Positions 35,640-44,259 of a DNA stretch of 64,000 bases are shown here, piece after piece. The translations under genes and the position numbers were made by a program. The notes under the pieces were generated by a model. That model was not told the DNA's origin and made no database searches. It saw only the letters and a program-made list of their open reading frames with translations. Source of the DNA: JASDSY01 sp041441465 (GTDB lineage Bacteria; Muiribacteriota; UBA9980); assembly GCA_041441465.1 (NCBI GenBank), contig JASDSY010000029.1, positions 62,001 through 126,000 on the forward strand, in the 5' to 3' direction. Within the stretch, counting starts at the first letter, position 1. Every line of letters begins with the position of its first letter.

Positions 35640-35664
35640 ATCAAAATTCCCTGGTAATAATTTA

Positions 35665-36888
35665 TCAATTAACGATAGTAGCCGCACCGATCATTGGAAG
35701 AAGGATAGCTATAATAATAACACCAAAAATTCCAATTACGCTTATTAATATAATCGGGCCGAACGCTGACTCGAGCGTGTTTATAATATCGTCAAGTTCG
35801 CTTTCCATAGTTTCCGAGATATGTTTAAAGACTTCGGGCAGATTATTGGAGTCTTCGCCGGCTTTGATGAGGCCGGGAATAAAACCGGCCGCGAAATTCG
35901 ACTGCTCGAATGAGTGATAGATAGAATTGCCGGTCTTAATGCTTATGACGGCGTTTTTGAGCCGTTCCAGTATTATGTTGTTACTGATGACATTCTGACT
36001 AACTTCGATCGCGCTAATGACATTTATGCCTGAATTTATAAGTAATCCGGCTGTTTTATAATATATAGCTAAAGTTTTTTTATAAATGAATTGATTGATT
36101 ACAGGAAGTTTAAGTGTAAATTCGTCGATAATACGAGCGGCTTCCGGAGTTTTTTGCCATCTATATATTACGTAAACAAGAAGGCCTGACATAAGGAGAA
36201 GCTGAAAATAGAATTTAGCGATAATATCGGCGATAAAAAATACGAATTCAGAAACGGGCGGAAGATTGGCATTCATTTCCGAAAAAAGTTTTGTGTATGT
36301 GGGGACGATGCTTACGAAAAGGTAGCTTACGGCGATAGTGCTTAAAATCATTATTATCAGCGGATATAAAGAAGCTGATAATAATTTTTTTTGAAGCGCC
36401 TGTTTTTTCTGGTAGTAATTGCGCAAATTATCGAGGGCCGGGCTTAAGTTGCCGGTAGTTTCGGCGCTCGCGATGGTTTTAACGAAAAGTTCGTCGAATA
36501 TGTCGCCGCGCCGCGACAGTGCTATTGAAAGCGGGATGCCGTGCGCGACTGAAGTTTTGATATCATTTATTAACTCTGCGGAATAGCTGTCCGGGGATTT
36601 TTCCGATAATGCTTTAAACGCCTCAGTAACTGACATGCCTGAATTTAAAAGCATCGCTAGTATTCTTGAAAATTCGATTATATATGAATTCTTCTTGAAT
36701 TTAAATTTCAGTGCCTGCAGATTTTCGTATGTGAATACATTAGAAAATCCCGACTGGCTTTTTTCGATTTCGAGAGGAAAATAGCCCTGATTGGTAAGAG
36801 CTGCGCAAACTGCCTCGCGCGTCTCGCCTTCGATAGTAAATTGTTCGGTTTTACCCTGCCTGTCGGCGACTTTAACTTTATAATTCAT
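35665..36888 (-). CDS. pilC: PilC/GspF-type inner-membrane pilus platform protein
   Basis: A 407-residue GspF-family protein with the two repeated cytoplasmic helical domains and three membrane spans (about 175-195, 220-240 and 380-402). The family motif is present in each repeat: LLNSGMSVTEAFKALSE in the first and LLINSGINVISAIEVSQ in the second, with GNLSPALDNL and IKAGEDSNNLPEVF in the expected places. The N-terminal ~60 residues are the usual small beta domain (KVKVADRQGKTEQFTIEG). It is the platform on which PilB turns. Own promoter 41 bases upstream; downstream lies element E2 and then pilB. Confidence 0.92.
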   Translation of the reverse strand: MNYKVKVADRQGKTEQFTIEGETREAVCAALTNQGYFPLEIEKSQSGFSNVFTYENLQALKFKFKKNSYIIEFSRILAMLLNSGMSVTEAFKALSEKSPDSYSAELINDIKTSVAHGIPLSIALSRRGDIFDELFVKTIASAETTGNLSPALDNLRNYYQKKQALQKKLLSASLYPLIIMILSTIAVSYLFVSIVPTYTKLFSEMNANLPPVSEFVFFIADIIAKFYFQLLLMSGLLVYVIYRWQKTPEAARIIDEFTLKLPVINQFIYKKTLAIYYKTAGLLINSGINVISAIEVSQNVISNNIILERLKNAVISIKTGNSIYHSFEQSNFAAGFIPGLIKAGEDSNNLPEVFKHISETMESELDDIINTLESAFGPIILISVIGIFGVIIIAILLPMIGAATIVN

Positions 36889-36928
36889 TATTTTGCCTTT
36901 TTATAAAAAAATGCATAATTTAGGGATT

Positions 36929-36957
36929 ATTATACATCATTTAAGTTACTTTTACAA
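36929..36957 (-). promoter_or_regulatory. Sigma70-like promoter of pilC
   Basis: On the minus strand TTGTAA (36952-36957), exactly 17 bases, TATAAT (36929-36934). Transcription would start near 36922, giving a leader of about 34 bases before the pilC ATG, which has an AAAGG site. Confidence 0.72.
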
Positions 36958-37078
36958 TGTATTAATAAAAATAACTAAATTTTGAGTATTTAACCTACAA
37001 TATGCACTAAATAAAATTGAATTTACTATTTTTTTACTTTACAAAAAGAATATTTGTGATATTATTAAATTTTTATAA

Positions 37079-37337
37079 ATGTTTAATAATAAAATTGAAA
37101 AAATAGAAGATGCTTATAATAAGTATATCCTGATAGAAAAGTATTCATACATTTCAAGTATAGATAAGATACGTGAGAATGAATTTAATCTCAATATTCC
37201 TCGTTATGCCGATACTTTTACAGGAGAAGAACACGTTGACATGGATGCTGTAAAAGAAAATATCGAAAAAAATTGAGGACGAACTTAAAGGCATAAAAGC
37301 GCAAATGAATAAATACCTGAAAGAACTTGGTTTATAA
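37079..37337 (+). pseudogene. Remnant of a type I restriction-modification methylase (HsdM C-terminus), frameshifted
   Basis: The frame encodes YILIEKYSYISSIDKIREN, then FNLNIPRYADTFTGEEHVD, which is the conserved C-terminal end of HsdM proteins (usually ~500 residues). After IEK the frame hits a stop, but removing one A from the run of seven at about 37265-37271 restores KIEDELKGIKAQMNKYLKELGL and a stop at 37335-37337, the expected HsdM ending. The codon just before the ATG is a stop, so the body of the gene is gone. A TTTACA-16-TATTAT pair lies just upstream, so a short protein could still be made. No HsdS or HsdR gene is present. Confidence 0.72.
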
Positions 37338-37848
37338 GCGAATTAGCGCATTTATTAAAATTGCGACAGCCTGTTGCAGAATTTAATATTAAGATTATAA
37401 AGGGTTTATGTGGCATTACTAGTGAAATCACGAATTAATTCATTTAAAATATAGAAACCATGATAAAAATTTCCATTATTTCTTAATGGTTTTAATGCCT
37501 GATTGGAAAAAGAGAAAAGAAATTTTAGATCAAGAAGTTATTAAAGAATTATAAAATGTTACTAATTGCGAGGCTTAACAGTGTGCTTGCTTGCGGTTGC
37601 GTACCGTTCTTTTGGAAAAAAGTTTACAATCCAACTTTTAGTTGTAGCAAATTCGCCATAATCAAAAGTCAGGCTGGTTTGAATAGTTATAAATTGAGCG
37701 TTACCGAACGGACTGAAAAAACAAATGCTATCGGATTGAAGGCAGCTGCCGTACGATATGGCGGAATATATATTACATAAAGATATTGCCTTTGAATTTG
37801 GAATGTGGATTAGCGCTGAATTTAAGATATATTGTAAGGCGGTCAGTT
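37338..37848. other. Gene-poor stretch between the HsdM remnant and the TPR gene
   Basis: No convincing gene. A 22-codon frame at 37486-37554 (MVLMPDWKKRKEILDQEVI..) looks protein-like and extends upstream without a start as far as a stop near 37420, so it may be the tail of another decayed gene. A longer frame at 37556-37780 has odd composition, no start signal and no family likeness. I read the whole segment as debris left by loss of a restriction-modification or other accessory locus. Confidence 0.5.
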
Positions 37849-38607
37849 ATGGAGATTTCGGTAAAACATAAAAAAAATATTTCTGATATATCATTAAATG
37901 GGCCAGAATGTTTAAATAATAACAAAGCTGAAGATTATAATAAATCTGGAATTAATTATTATGACAATAAAGATTATAAAAATGCAGAAATAGAATATAT
38001 AAAAGCGATACAACTTGAACCAAATGTAGCCGTTTATTATTTTAATTTAGGCAATGCTTATTTTGATCAGGATAAAGATTTAGAAGCGGAAATTGCATAT
38101 CAAAAAGCAATTCAACTGAATCCGGCCGTCGCTGCTTATTATAATGAGTTAGGATACTGCTATCTTGTTCAGGAAAAGTACGCTGACGCCATAATAAAAA
38201 TAGCAAAAGCAATTGAACTTGAACCAAATACGGCTGATTATTATGACAGCTTAGGCGATGTTTACTGGTATCAAGGAAAATACTTTGAAGCAGAGTTACA
38301 ATATAAAAAAGCGATACAATTAGAACCAAATGCTGAGCTTTTTTATAATAATTTAGGTAATGCTTATTATTGCCAGGGAAAGTATGGCGAATCAGAAATG
38401 CAATATAAAAAGGCGATTGAATTAGAACCAAATACGGCTGATTATTACAATAATTTAGGCGATGTTTATTATTGTCAGGAAAAATACGATAAAGCGGAAG
38501 CAATGTATAAAAAAGCGATAGAGCTTAATCCGGAAGTCGCGGAATATTATAAAAATTTAGATGCCGCTTGTTCTGAACAGGACAAACATGCCGAATCAGG
38601 AATTTAA
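37849..38607 (+). CDS. Tetratricopeptide-repeat protein
   Basis: A 252-residue protein made of about six consecutive 34-residue TPR units, each with the pattern A-x-Y-Y-x-x-L-G-x-x-Y and K-Y-x-x-A-E-x-x-Y-x-K-A-I-x-L-x-P-N (for example YNNLGNAYYCQGKYGESEM). It is soluble, with no signal peptide. Repeats are nearly identical at the DNA level in the middle units (phased at 102 bases), pointing to recent internal duplication. TPRs mediate protein contacts; a partner cannot be named. A TTG start at 37786 is possible but the ATG at 37849, after AAGGCGG, gives the expected N-terminus. It lies next to decayed restriction genes and may be accessory. Confidence 0.8.
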   Translation: MEISVKHKKNISDISLNGPECLNNNKAEDYNKSGINYYDNKDYKNAEIEYIKAIQLEPNVAVYYFNLGNAYFDQDKDLEAEIAYQKAIQLNPAVAAYYNELGYCYLVQEKYADAIIKIAKAIELEPNTADYYDSLGDVYWYQGKYFEAELQYKKAIQLEPNAELFYNNLGNAYYCQGKYGESEMQYKKAIELEPNTADYYNNLGDVYYCQEKYDKAEAMYKKAIELNPEVAEYYKNLDAACSEQDKHAESGI

Positions 38608-38747
38608 TATACCAAAGTAAGTACTTTCGACTAAAAAGTGGAAATGAATTAACAGATGATAGTTTAAAAATAAAGTGTTATCACTTAACTTAAATATTTA
38701 AAATAATAAAATAGTAATAATGCGCTGATATAAAATTAAATTATAAA

Positions 38748-38796
38748 AAAAAGGGGGCTGTTTCCAAAATTATCTTTTGGGACAGCCCCTTTTTTG
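38748..38796. terminator. Bidirectional terminator between convergent genes
   Basis: Stem AAAAGGGG-CTGTTTCC.. pairing with ..GGGACAGCCCCTTTT, with A/T runs on both sides. It serves the TPR gene (plus) and the beta-lactamase-fold gene (minus), whose stops are at 38607 and 38827. Its loop region resembles those of the hairpins at 41133 and 45034. Confidence 0.85.
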
Positions 38797-38826
38797 TGAT
38801 AATGTTATTAATTATAGTAGTTTTTA

Positions 38827-40857
38827 TTACCTTGCGATTATCTTAAATATATCGCCGTAGGTGCCGGCGCAGAAAACGAAGCTGCCTTCCGGAGCGTAAA
38901 CTTCGCCTTTATTGGTGATGCTGTCAAAAATCGGGCCGCTTTCGGTTAGAACCATTACTCTTGCGTCTTTTGGAATTTCAACAAAGTTTAGGATCGCGCC
39001 TTTGGTTATTTTGAGCCATTCGTTATAATTATCATGTTTGATAACTAAACGGTTAACGCCGGGTATCGCGTTTCTGACTTTATCTGCCGGCATGAATAAA
39101 ATATAATTTGACATGGCCCATGTTTCGCCGTTTTTATCAATAAGGCGAAGCTCGGACTGGTCGCGGAACGATGTAGCCGCTATGCTTGCGAAATAGGGCG
39201 TTTCAATTTTCTTTAAGCCGTCAAAATCCACATAGCCCGGCAATTCTTTATAAGTTGCCGATTTTAAGGCCGTAATTCCTGCCGGAAGAATATCGGCGGC
39301 TAAATTTTTGCAAAGCCACATCTTGCCGTTTATGTCTGATTTAAGCGTAACCGGTTTCTTTATTTCTTCGACTTTCTGGTAAGTCAGCAAATCGGCTTCA
39401 TAATTTGGAATGTTATGCGCCGCTAAATAAGTTTTTCCGTCGGCCGTGGTAAAATAAAGCTGCATTTTATCCTCAGGCGATATGAAATAACCGTTATTAT
39501 AAATCATCGATGTAGCGGCGGCAGGAGAATCTGCTTTTTTGGTTTCGCTTTCGACTGAAAGAGGCATAAAATTCATTTTTTTGCCTTTTAAATCAAATTC
39601 AATTCTTATGGTTTTTCCGCCATTTGTGTAAATACCGGCATATTGAAGAAGCCCTTCAGGAATTGCCTGCGGTTCGGCCGGTTTTACAACAGGCTTTGTG
39701 ATAGGTTCGATCAACTTTTTTTCCTGCATAAAAGTATCTAAAACCGGTCTTAATAATTTTTCGGAATTTGCGTGTCCGGTTATGGAATAAGCGATAATGA
39801 TATTATGTTCGGGAACGACATACATATATGTTGAATAACAGCCGGTGCCGCCGCTTTTAGCGAGGACCTGCATACCTTTGGCATCGTAAAAAGGTATATT
39901 TGAAAAATCCCAGCCGAATTCACTGCAAATCTGTCGGTTTTGCAATTTATTTGCGAATAATGTAGGCTGCGTCTTTAATATTTCCTTAAGTGCTTCTTCA
40001 CTGAGTATTTTTTTGCCGTTTTTAGTAAAACTGCTGCCGAATCTGCATAAATCGGAAGCGGTAGACGACAGGCCGCCTGCTCCGTAAACCGGAACCACTT
40101 CAAGCGGATATTTATCGCCGGATTTTATGTCGTAATATTCAGCTGAATTTTTAAAATGCCCTTCGCCTACGCTCGGACCTGAGTTTTTCATGTTTAAAGG
40201 TTTGAATATACGTTCATCGACGAAATCGACGAATTTTTTACCTGATACTCTTTCGACTATAATTTCGGCGAGAGTAAAGCCGTCATTGCAGTAAATGGCC
40301 ATAGCGCCCGGATCGTGTTTCAGATGCGATTCGGCAAGCGTATCGAGAAGGAGTTTATGCATATCGACTGGGGTGCCGAAGCCGAAATAAAAAGTCGAGC
40401 CGGGAAGCCCTGAGGAATGATTAAAGAGCATGCGGATCGTTATGTCTTTATAACGTTCGTCTTTCATTTTAAAATCAGGAATGTATTTTATAACCTTATC
40501 GTCAAGCGCGATTTTACCGTCATCGGCAAGGAGCATTATCGAAACTGCCGCGAACATCTTGCTTGTCGAGCCGATATTAAATCTTGTATTAACATCCACC
40601 GGCCTGTTTTTTGCGCGGTCTGACGTTCCCACGCCTTCCGCGTAAACTATTTTATTGTTGTCCATAATAGCGATGGTAGCTCCGGTGCCTGTGCCGTTTG
40701 TAATTTCTTTCCATAAAGATTCGCGCGCCGTTTCTATCGTCTTTTGATAAGCGCACTGTTCGAAATGAACTGATTTATGCGCTTTAGCCTCACACACAGA
40801 AAACATGCCTGTGCCCGCGTATAAAATAACTGCGGCCATGGTTAATTTTTTTAACAT
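38827..40857 (-). CDS. Exported beta-lactamase-fold serine hydrolase (class C / EstB-like)
   Basis: A 676-residue periplasmic protein. A Sec signal peptide covers about residues 1-24. The serine beta-lactamase/DD-peptidase fold is shown by S97-T-S-K100 (SxxK) in FNIGSTSKMFAA and Y189-C-N191 (YxN), with KSGGTGCYSTYM as the third motif; this group includes class C beta-lactamases, D-aminopeptidases and esterases. Residues ~390-676 are an extra beta-rich C-terminal region as found in many Beta-lactamase-family peptidases and have no clear motif. A start 20 codons upstream (40917) is possible, but the promoter at 40906-40934 and the AGGAG site before 40857 rule it out. Actual beta-lactam hydrolysis cannot be assumed. 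Confidence 0.86.
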   Translation of the reverse strand: MLKKLTMAAVILYAGTGMFSVCEAKAHKSVHFEQCAYQKTIETARESLWKEITNGTGTGATIAIMDNNKIVYAEGVGTSDRAKNRPVDVNTRFNIGSTSKMFAAVSIMLLADDGKIALDDKVIKYIPDFKMKDERYKDITIRMLFNHSSGLPGSTFYFGFGTPVDMHKLLLDTLAESHLKHDPGAMAIYCNDGFTLAEIIVERVSGKKFVDFVDERIFKPLNMKNSGPSVGEGHFKNSAEYYDIKSGDKYPLEVVPVYGAGGLSSTASDLCRFGSSFTKNGKKILSEEALKEILKTQPTLFANKLQNRQICSEFGWDFSNIPFYDAKGMQVLAKSGGTGCYSTYMYVVPEHNIIIAYSITGHANSEKLLRPVLDTFMQEKKLIEPITKPVVKPAEPQAIPEGLLQYAGIYTNGGKTIRIEFDLKGKKMNFMPLSVESETKKADSPAAATSMIYNNGYFISPEDKMQLYFTTADGKTYLAAHNIPNYEADLLTYQKVEEIKKPVTLKSDINGKMWLCKNLAADILPAGITALKSATYKELPGYVDFDGLKKIETPYFASIAATSFRDQSELRLIDKNGETWAMSNYILFMPADKVRNAIPGVNRLVIKHDNYNEWLKITKGAILNFVEIPKDARVMVLTESGPIFDSITNKGEVYAPEGSFVFCAGTYGDIFKIIAR

Positions 40858-40905
40858 ATTATCACTCCTGTCTTTAAAATTTATCCGGATGGTTTTAGTC
40901 ATGTT

Positions 40906-40934
40906 ATCATATATCATAAGAAATTTAAAGTCAA
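40906..40934 (-). promoter_or_regulatory. Sigma70-like promoter of the beta-lactamase-fold gene
   Basis: On the minus strand TTGACT (40929-40934), 17 bases, TATGAT (40906-40911). The start point near 40899 gives a leader of about 42 bases with an AGGAG site ahead of the ATG at 40857. Together with the hairpin at 41133 this explains the 40858-41217 gap. Confidence 0.75.
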
Positions 40935-41132
40935 ATTTTTAGAACCGGTTTTTTTTGCCTGAATATAACCTTAAACTGTGGATAATTAAAAATTAAAACC
41001 GGATATTATAAGTTAAGGCACACATAAATAAATTAAGCTGAAGCAGCGAATCATAAAAAATAAATATGCTGTGTAATAGCTTTAACTTCATACTTTTCTT
41101 GAGATAATGCCCAATTTAAAAATAATATAAAT

Positions 41133-41175
41133 AAAAAAAGCTGTTTCGAAAATTATTTTCGTTACAGCTTTTTTG
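41133..41175. terminator. Terminator of the secreted helical protein gene
   Basis: Stem AAAAAAAGCTGT / ACAGCTTTTTT around a loop beginning TTCGAAAATTATTTTCG. T runs flank both sides. It lies 43 bases past the stop of the minus-strand gene at 41218. Confidence 0.82.
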
Positions 41176-41217
41176 TAAATAATAAAATCTGCGTTAAGAT
41201 GTTATGCAAATTTGTCT

Positions 41218-42051
41218 CTATTTATTTTGTTTAAACCAGTCTTCATTTAAGGTAGCCTTGCGGCTGTTTAAAAATACTTCAAGCGTGTTTTTTAAATCAG
41301 AAAGCTGCTTTATTTGAAATGTGCAGGAAGTGGTGTCGGTTATCGGCATCTGGATAAAACTATTTACATTCTTAGAAAGCTCGTTTATAAATTCGCTGCG
41401 TTTGGTGATATATATTTCATTTGAACTTTCGAAATTCGCCAGGCGCTCGACAAGCGCTTTGAGGTTATTGGCGTGTATTGAAACCTCATTTGTGCCGCCT
41501 TTAGCCATATATGTTTTCATTTCGCCTTCCATAACTGAAACTTTAGAAATAATCATATCAATAACATTTTGTTCGCTCATCGGCACACGGTCTTTATATA
41601 TCGCTGAAAATGCCTCATAAGCTGTTTTTACACAGGAATGCGCTTTGACAATCTCGCCCTGTTTTATCAAGCCGTGAACGACTTTTATATTGGAATTTAC
41701 AAGCGAAAGTTTGTCATGCCATTTAGTATCATCAATAAATTGTGCCGGCGGATTTTGAAAATATTTAATATAGAAATCGAAATAGGCATTTATCAGCTTG
41801 TCTATTTCAATCTGGGCATTTTGGGAATTGTTCTGGCTTAACGCGACATCTAAATACTGAAAGGTATTATTGATTGTGACAAGTTCATTTTTTAAGGTTT
41901 CATTAAGCTTTTCTACCGAAAGAAAGGCGTTTAACACGTCAGTGCATGCGTAAACCGGCTGACCTGAGTACGAACTAAGGCAAAAAAACAACGTCGTGCA
42001 AGCGCAAAATGATTTTAATAATTTGAATTTTGAGTTGCTATTATTTTTCAC
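41218..42051 (-). CDS. Hypothetical exported helical protein
   Basis: I do not recognise this 277-residue protein. A signal peptide is clear (basic start, then a hydrophobic CACTTLFFCLSSY core, probable cleavage near residue 35). The mature part is almost wholly alpha-helical with long heptad-like stretches, and has two or three cysteines (ACTDVL, HSCVK, TTSCTF) that could pair in an oxidising compartment. It starts at GTG with AAGGAAC five bases before it, under its own promoter, and ends at its own terminator, so it is a single-gene unit. The helical bundle resembles cytochrome c'-like or four-helix adaptor domains in shape only; no haem motif CxxCH is present. Confidence 0.72.
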   Translation of the reverse strand: MKNNSNSKFKLLKSFCACTTLFFCLSSYSGQPVYACTDVLNAFLSVEKLNETLKNELVTINNTFQYLDVALSQNNSQNAQIEIDKLINAYFDFYIKYFQNPPAQFIDDTKWHDKLSLVNSNIKVVHGLIKQGEIVKAHSCVKTAYEAFSAIYKDRVPMSEQNVIDMIISKVSVMEGEMKTYMAKGGTNEVSIHANNLKALVERLANFESSNEIYITKRSEFINELSKNVNSFIQMPITDTTSCTFQIKQLSDLKNTLEVFLNSRKATLNEDWFKQNK

Positions 42052-42093
42052 TTTTTGTTCCTTTTTTGAATACTGTTTTATGAACGATAAAGT

Positions 42094-42122
42094 ATTATAT
42101 AGATAATTTCAAAATAATTCAA
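42094..42122 (-). promoter_or_regulatory. Sigma70-like promoter of the secreted helical protein
   Basis: On the minus strand TTGAAT (42117-42122), 17 bases, TATAAT (42094-42099); the start point near 42087 lies about 36 bases before the GTG at 42051. Confidence 0.75.
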
Positions 42123-42203
42123 ATTATATTTTAAAGATTTTTTCAATAATTTATTATTAATGTTTCTGATTTTTCAATATAATTTAATCCAGCAGAAGCC
42201 GGG

Positions 42204-43346
42204 TTAATAAGTAAGTCCGGCTATCATTGAAAGGACTACTATGAGCAATACGAAAAGTGTTGTTTTTTTATAGCCCATAATTGTGACCAAAGACAGCATC
42301 GACGAGAATGAAACTGTAGGGCCGGCCAGAAATAGTGATAATCCAGGACCGCTGGCCATTCCGAGTTCCATGAAGAATTTGACGATTATGACAGACATGC
42401 AGGTGCCGAAATACGTAAAAACACCGAACAACGACGAAATGAGACAGCCTCTCAAATCATTGTACCCGACAAGATTTACGACAATAGACGCAGTCAGGAA
42501 CTCTTTGGCGAAACCTATCGCAAAGAGGCCGATTATCAGCGGCCTTAAAATTTTATAGATGAAATGCCCTGTTCTTTCAAGCCAGGCCATATATTCTTCT
42601 TTTTTAAAATTGCGGAATACGAATATCGAAAGCAGTAAAATATTGCCGAACATTAAGCTGAGTTTGGTCCAGATATCAACTTTGGCGCCTGGCATGACGT
42701 TGCTGAAATTATCCATCTGTCCGAGAAACATCATTGCGATCAGAAATGCGAACAATATCGCTATTGAACTTTTAGGTTTTTCTATGAATTCATCGTCAAG
42801 CTCTTCGTCTTTTAAGCTGTCGTATTCCTTATCGTCTAAAATTCCGTCGTGGACGAGCGCAACCCCTTCTTTTATGCGCAGTTCTCGGCTTTCGTTGCGG
42901 TACAGGAATGCGTATAATCCGCCCACTATGAATCCGTGCAATATGGCGAAAAATATCCTGTAATACATCATTCTCATGCCGAAAAGCTGGCCCGTTAATA
43001 TGACGGCCAGAAGATTTATTGCCGGCCCCGTGGTTAAAAATACCATCGCTGGTCCGATTCCGGCGCCGTGACGGAATATCGAGGAAAAAAGCGGTATTAC
43101 GCCGCATGAGCATGCCGAAAATAAAAGGCCGATAATGGTTGCGAATGAATAGGAGATCAAAGGATTTATCGACGGCCCGAGATAACGCGTGATGCTCCGC
43201 TCGCGCACAAATACCTTTAACGCCGCGGCTATTAAAAACGCAGGCAAAAACGAGCCTAATAAAAACTCGCCTAAAAAGTCGAATAATTGATAAAATCCGC
43301 TGTAAAGTCCCTTTAATATAGCTCCTGATAATATATTAAAATCCAT
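42204..43346 (-). CDS. ArsP/DUF318-family permease
   Basis: A 380-residue membrane protein with about ten spans in two halves separated by a charged cytoplasmic loop (about 155-190, rich in Asp/Glu). The N-terminal half has the family signature LLFSACSCGVIPLFSSIF followed by GAGIGPAMVFLTTGPAINL; the C-terminal half has the repeat-equivalent YFGTCMSVIIVKFFMELGMA and GPGLSLFLAGPTVS. Proteins of this family (PF03773) include organoarsenical exporters such as ArsP, but most members are uncharacterised and no ars gene is nearby, so the substrate is open. Translation starts at ATG behind a GGAAGGTG site. It is a single-gene unit. Confidence 0.85.
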   Translation of the reverse strand: MDFNILSGAILKGLYSGFYQLFDFLGEFLLGSFLPAFLIAAALKVFVRERSITRYLGPSINPLISYSFATIIGLLFSACSCGVIPLFSSIFRHGAGIGPAMVFLTTGPAINLLAVILTGQLFGMRMMYYRIFFAILHGFIVGGLYAFLYRNESRELRIKEGVALVHDGILDDKEYDSLKDEELDDEFIEKPKSSIAILFAFLIAMMFLGQMDNFSNVMPGAKVDIWTKLSLMFGNILLLSIFVFRNFKKEEYMAWLERTGHFIYKILRPLIIGLFAIGFAKEFLTASIVVNLVGYNDLRGCLISSLFGVFTYFGTCMSVIIVKFFMELGMASGPGLSLFLAGPTVSFSSMLSLVTIMGYKKTTLFVLLIVVLSMIAGLTY

Positions 43347-43534
43347 TTATACACCTTCCTGAATCTGGGCAAATGTTGAAAAAATTTAAACTTCGAAAAA
43401 ACAGAAATTTTAACAAATAGTTTTCAGCTGTATGTAAATTTTAAAATTTTCTAAATAAATTAAGCGAATGGAATTGAAAAGAATGATGCATAAGCCAGGA
43501 TAACGCATAAAGCCTGAAAAAATAAAATTAAAAC

Positions 43535-43563
43535 TTGTCAAAATGCCATTATATTAATAAAAT
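43535..43563 (+). promoter_or_regulatory. Orphan sigma70-like promoter
   Basis: TTGTCA (43535-43540), 17 bases, TAAAAT (43558-43563), with no gene directly behind it. It would give either a ~195-base leader for the YaiI-family gene or a separate short RNA. The rest of 43347-43765 is AT-rich with no gene. Confidence 0.45.
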
Positions 43564-43729
43564 GACCGCTGATTATAATTGAAAGTCGTATGCTATTTAT
43601 TACATGTTATTATGAATATTTATATTTTTAAAATTATACTTTATTATTGAGTTAATTAATAAAATTATATAAAAAAAATAATAAAATGTCAAATAGATTT
43701 CCTTTATGTTACTGAATGATTTAATTTGC

Positions 43730-43758
43730 TTGACATGCCGTGCCGCTTAATATAAAAT
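43730..43758 (+). promoter_or_regulatory. Promoter of the YaiI-family gene, leaderless
   Basis: Consensus TTGACA (43730-43735), 17 bases, TAAAAT (43753-43758), then seven bases to the ATG at 43766. The start point falls on or one base before the start codon, and no ribosome binding site is present. Confidence 0.75.
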
Positions 43759-43765
43759 TAAGATC

Positions 43766-44212
43766 ATGAGAATTTTAGTGGATGCGGATGCATGTCCGGT
43801 TAAGGAAATCATAATAAAAATCGCAAAGCAAAAATCGATACCTGTAATAATGTTTGCCGATACGAGCCATTACATAAATGACGGTTACTCGAGCGTAATA
43901 ACCGTTGACCGCCACAATGATTCAGCTGATTATGAAATTACTGCAGCCGCGGCAGCCGGCGATATTGTCGTGACTCAGGATTACGGGCTTGCCGCTATGG
44001 TAATGGCGCCGAATATTACTGTAATGAATCAGGACGGGTTTTTATATACCGATGAAAATATCGATATGCTCCTTGAGTCAAGGCATAATGCCTCTAAAAT
44101 AAGGAGAAGCGGCGGTAAAACTACGAACCAGAAAAAGCGCCGATATGAAGATGACGAGAAATTCGAAAATCTTTTAAATAGTATAATTATTTCGCAAATG
44201 ACAAGTGAATAA
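43766..44212 (+). CDS. YaiI/YqxD-family (DUF188) protein, PIN-like fold
   Basis: A 148-residue member of the YaiI/YqxD family, length as usual. The signature MRILVDADACPVKEII is at the N-terminus, with SADYEITAAAAAGDIVVTQDYGLA in the middle and a basic tail including RRSGGKTTNQKKRR. Conserved aspartates (Asp6, Asp8 and those in TQDYGLA) fit a PIN-like metal nuclease fold, but no activity is established for the family. The message appears leaderless. It is followed after 47 bases by the DUF4126 gene, which may share the transcript. Confidence 0.9.
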   Translation: MRILVDADACPVKEIIIKIAKQKSIPVIMFADTSHYINDGYSSVITVDRHNDSADYEITAAAAAGDIVVTQDYGLAAMVMAPNITVMNQDGFLYTDENIDMLLESRHNASKIRRSGGKTTNQKKRRYEDDEKFENLLNSIIISQMTSE

Positions 44213-44259
44213 TTTTAATGTCTAAACTCAAGTAATATTAAATAGAAGCTGGAGAAACA

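Noticed and set aside
37556..37780. 74-codon open frame before the TPR gene
   Set aside because: No ribosome binding site, cysteine/lysine-rich irregular composition, no family likeness, and it lies in gene debris.
38000..38560. DNA direct repeats of 102 bases that could be taken for a tandem array or CRISPR-like structure
   Set aside because: They are in phase with the codons and encode consecutive TPR units; there are no spacers.
40858..40917. Longer N-terminus for the beta-lactamase-fold protein
   Set aside because: It would bury the signal peptide and overlap the promoter; the AGGAG site supports the ATG at 40857.
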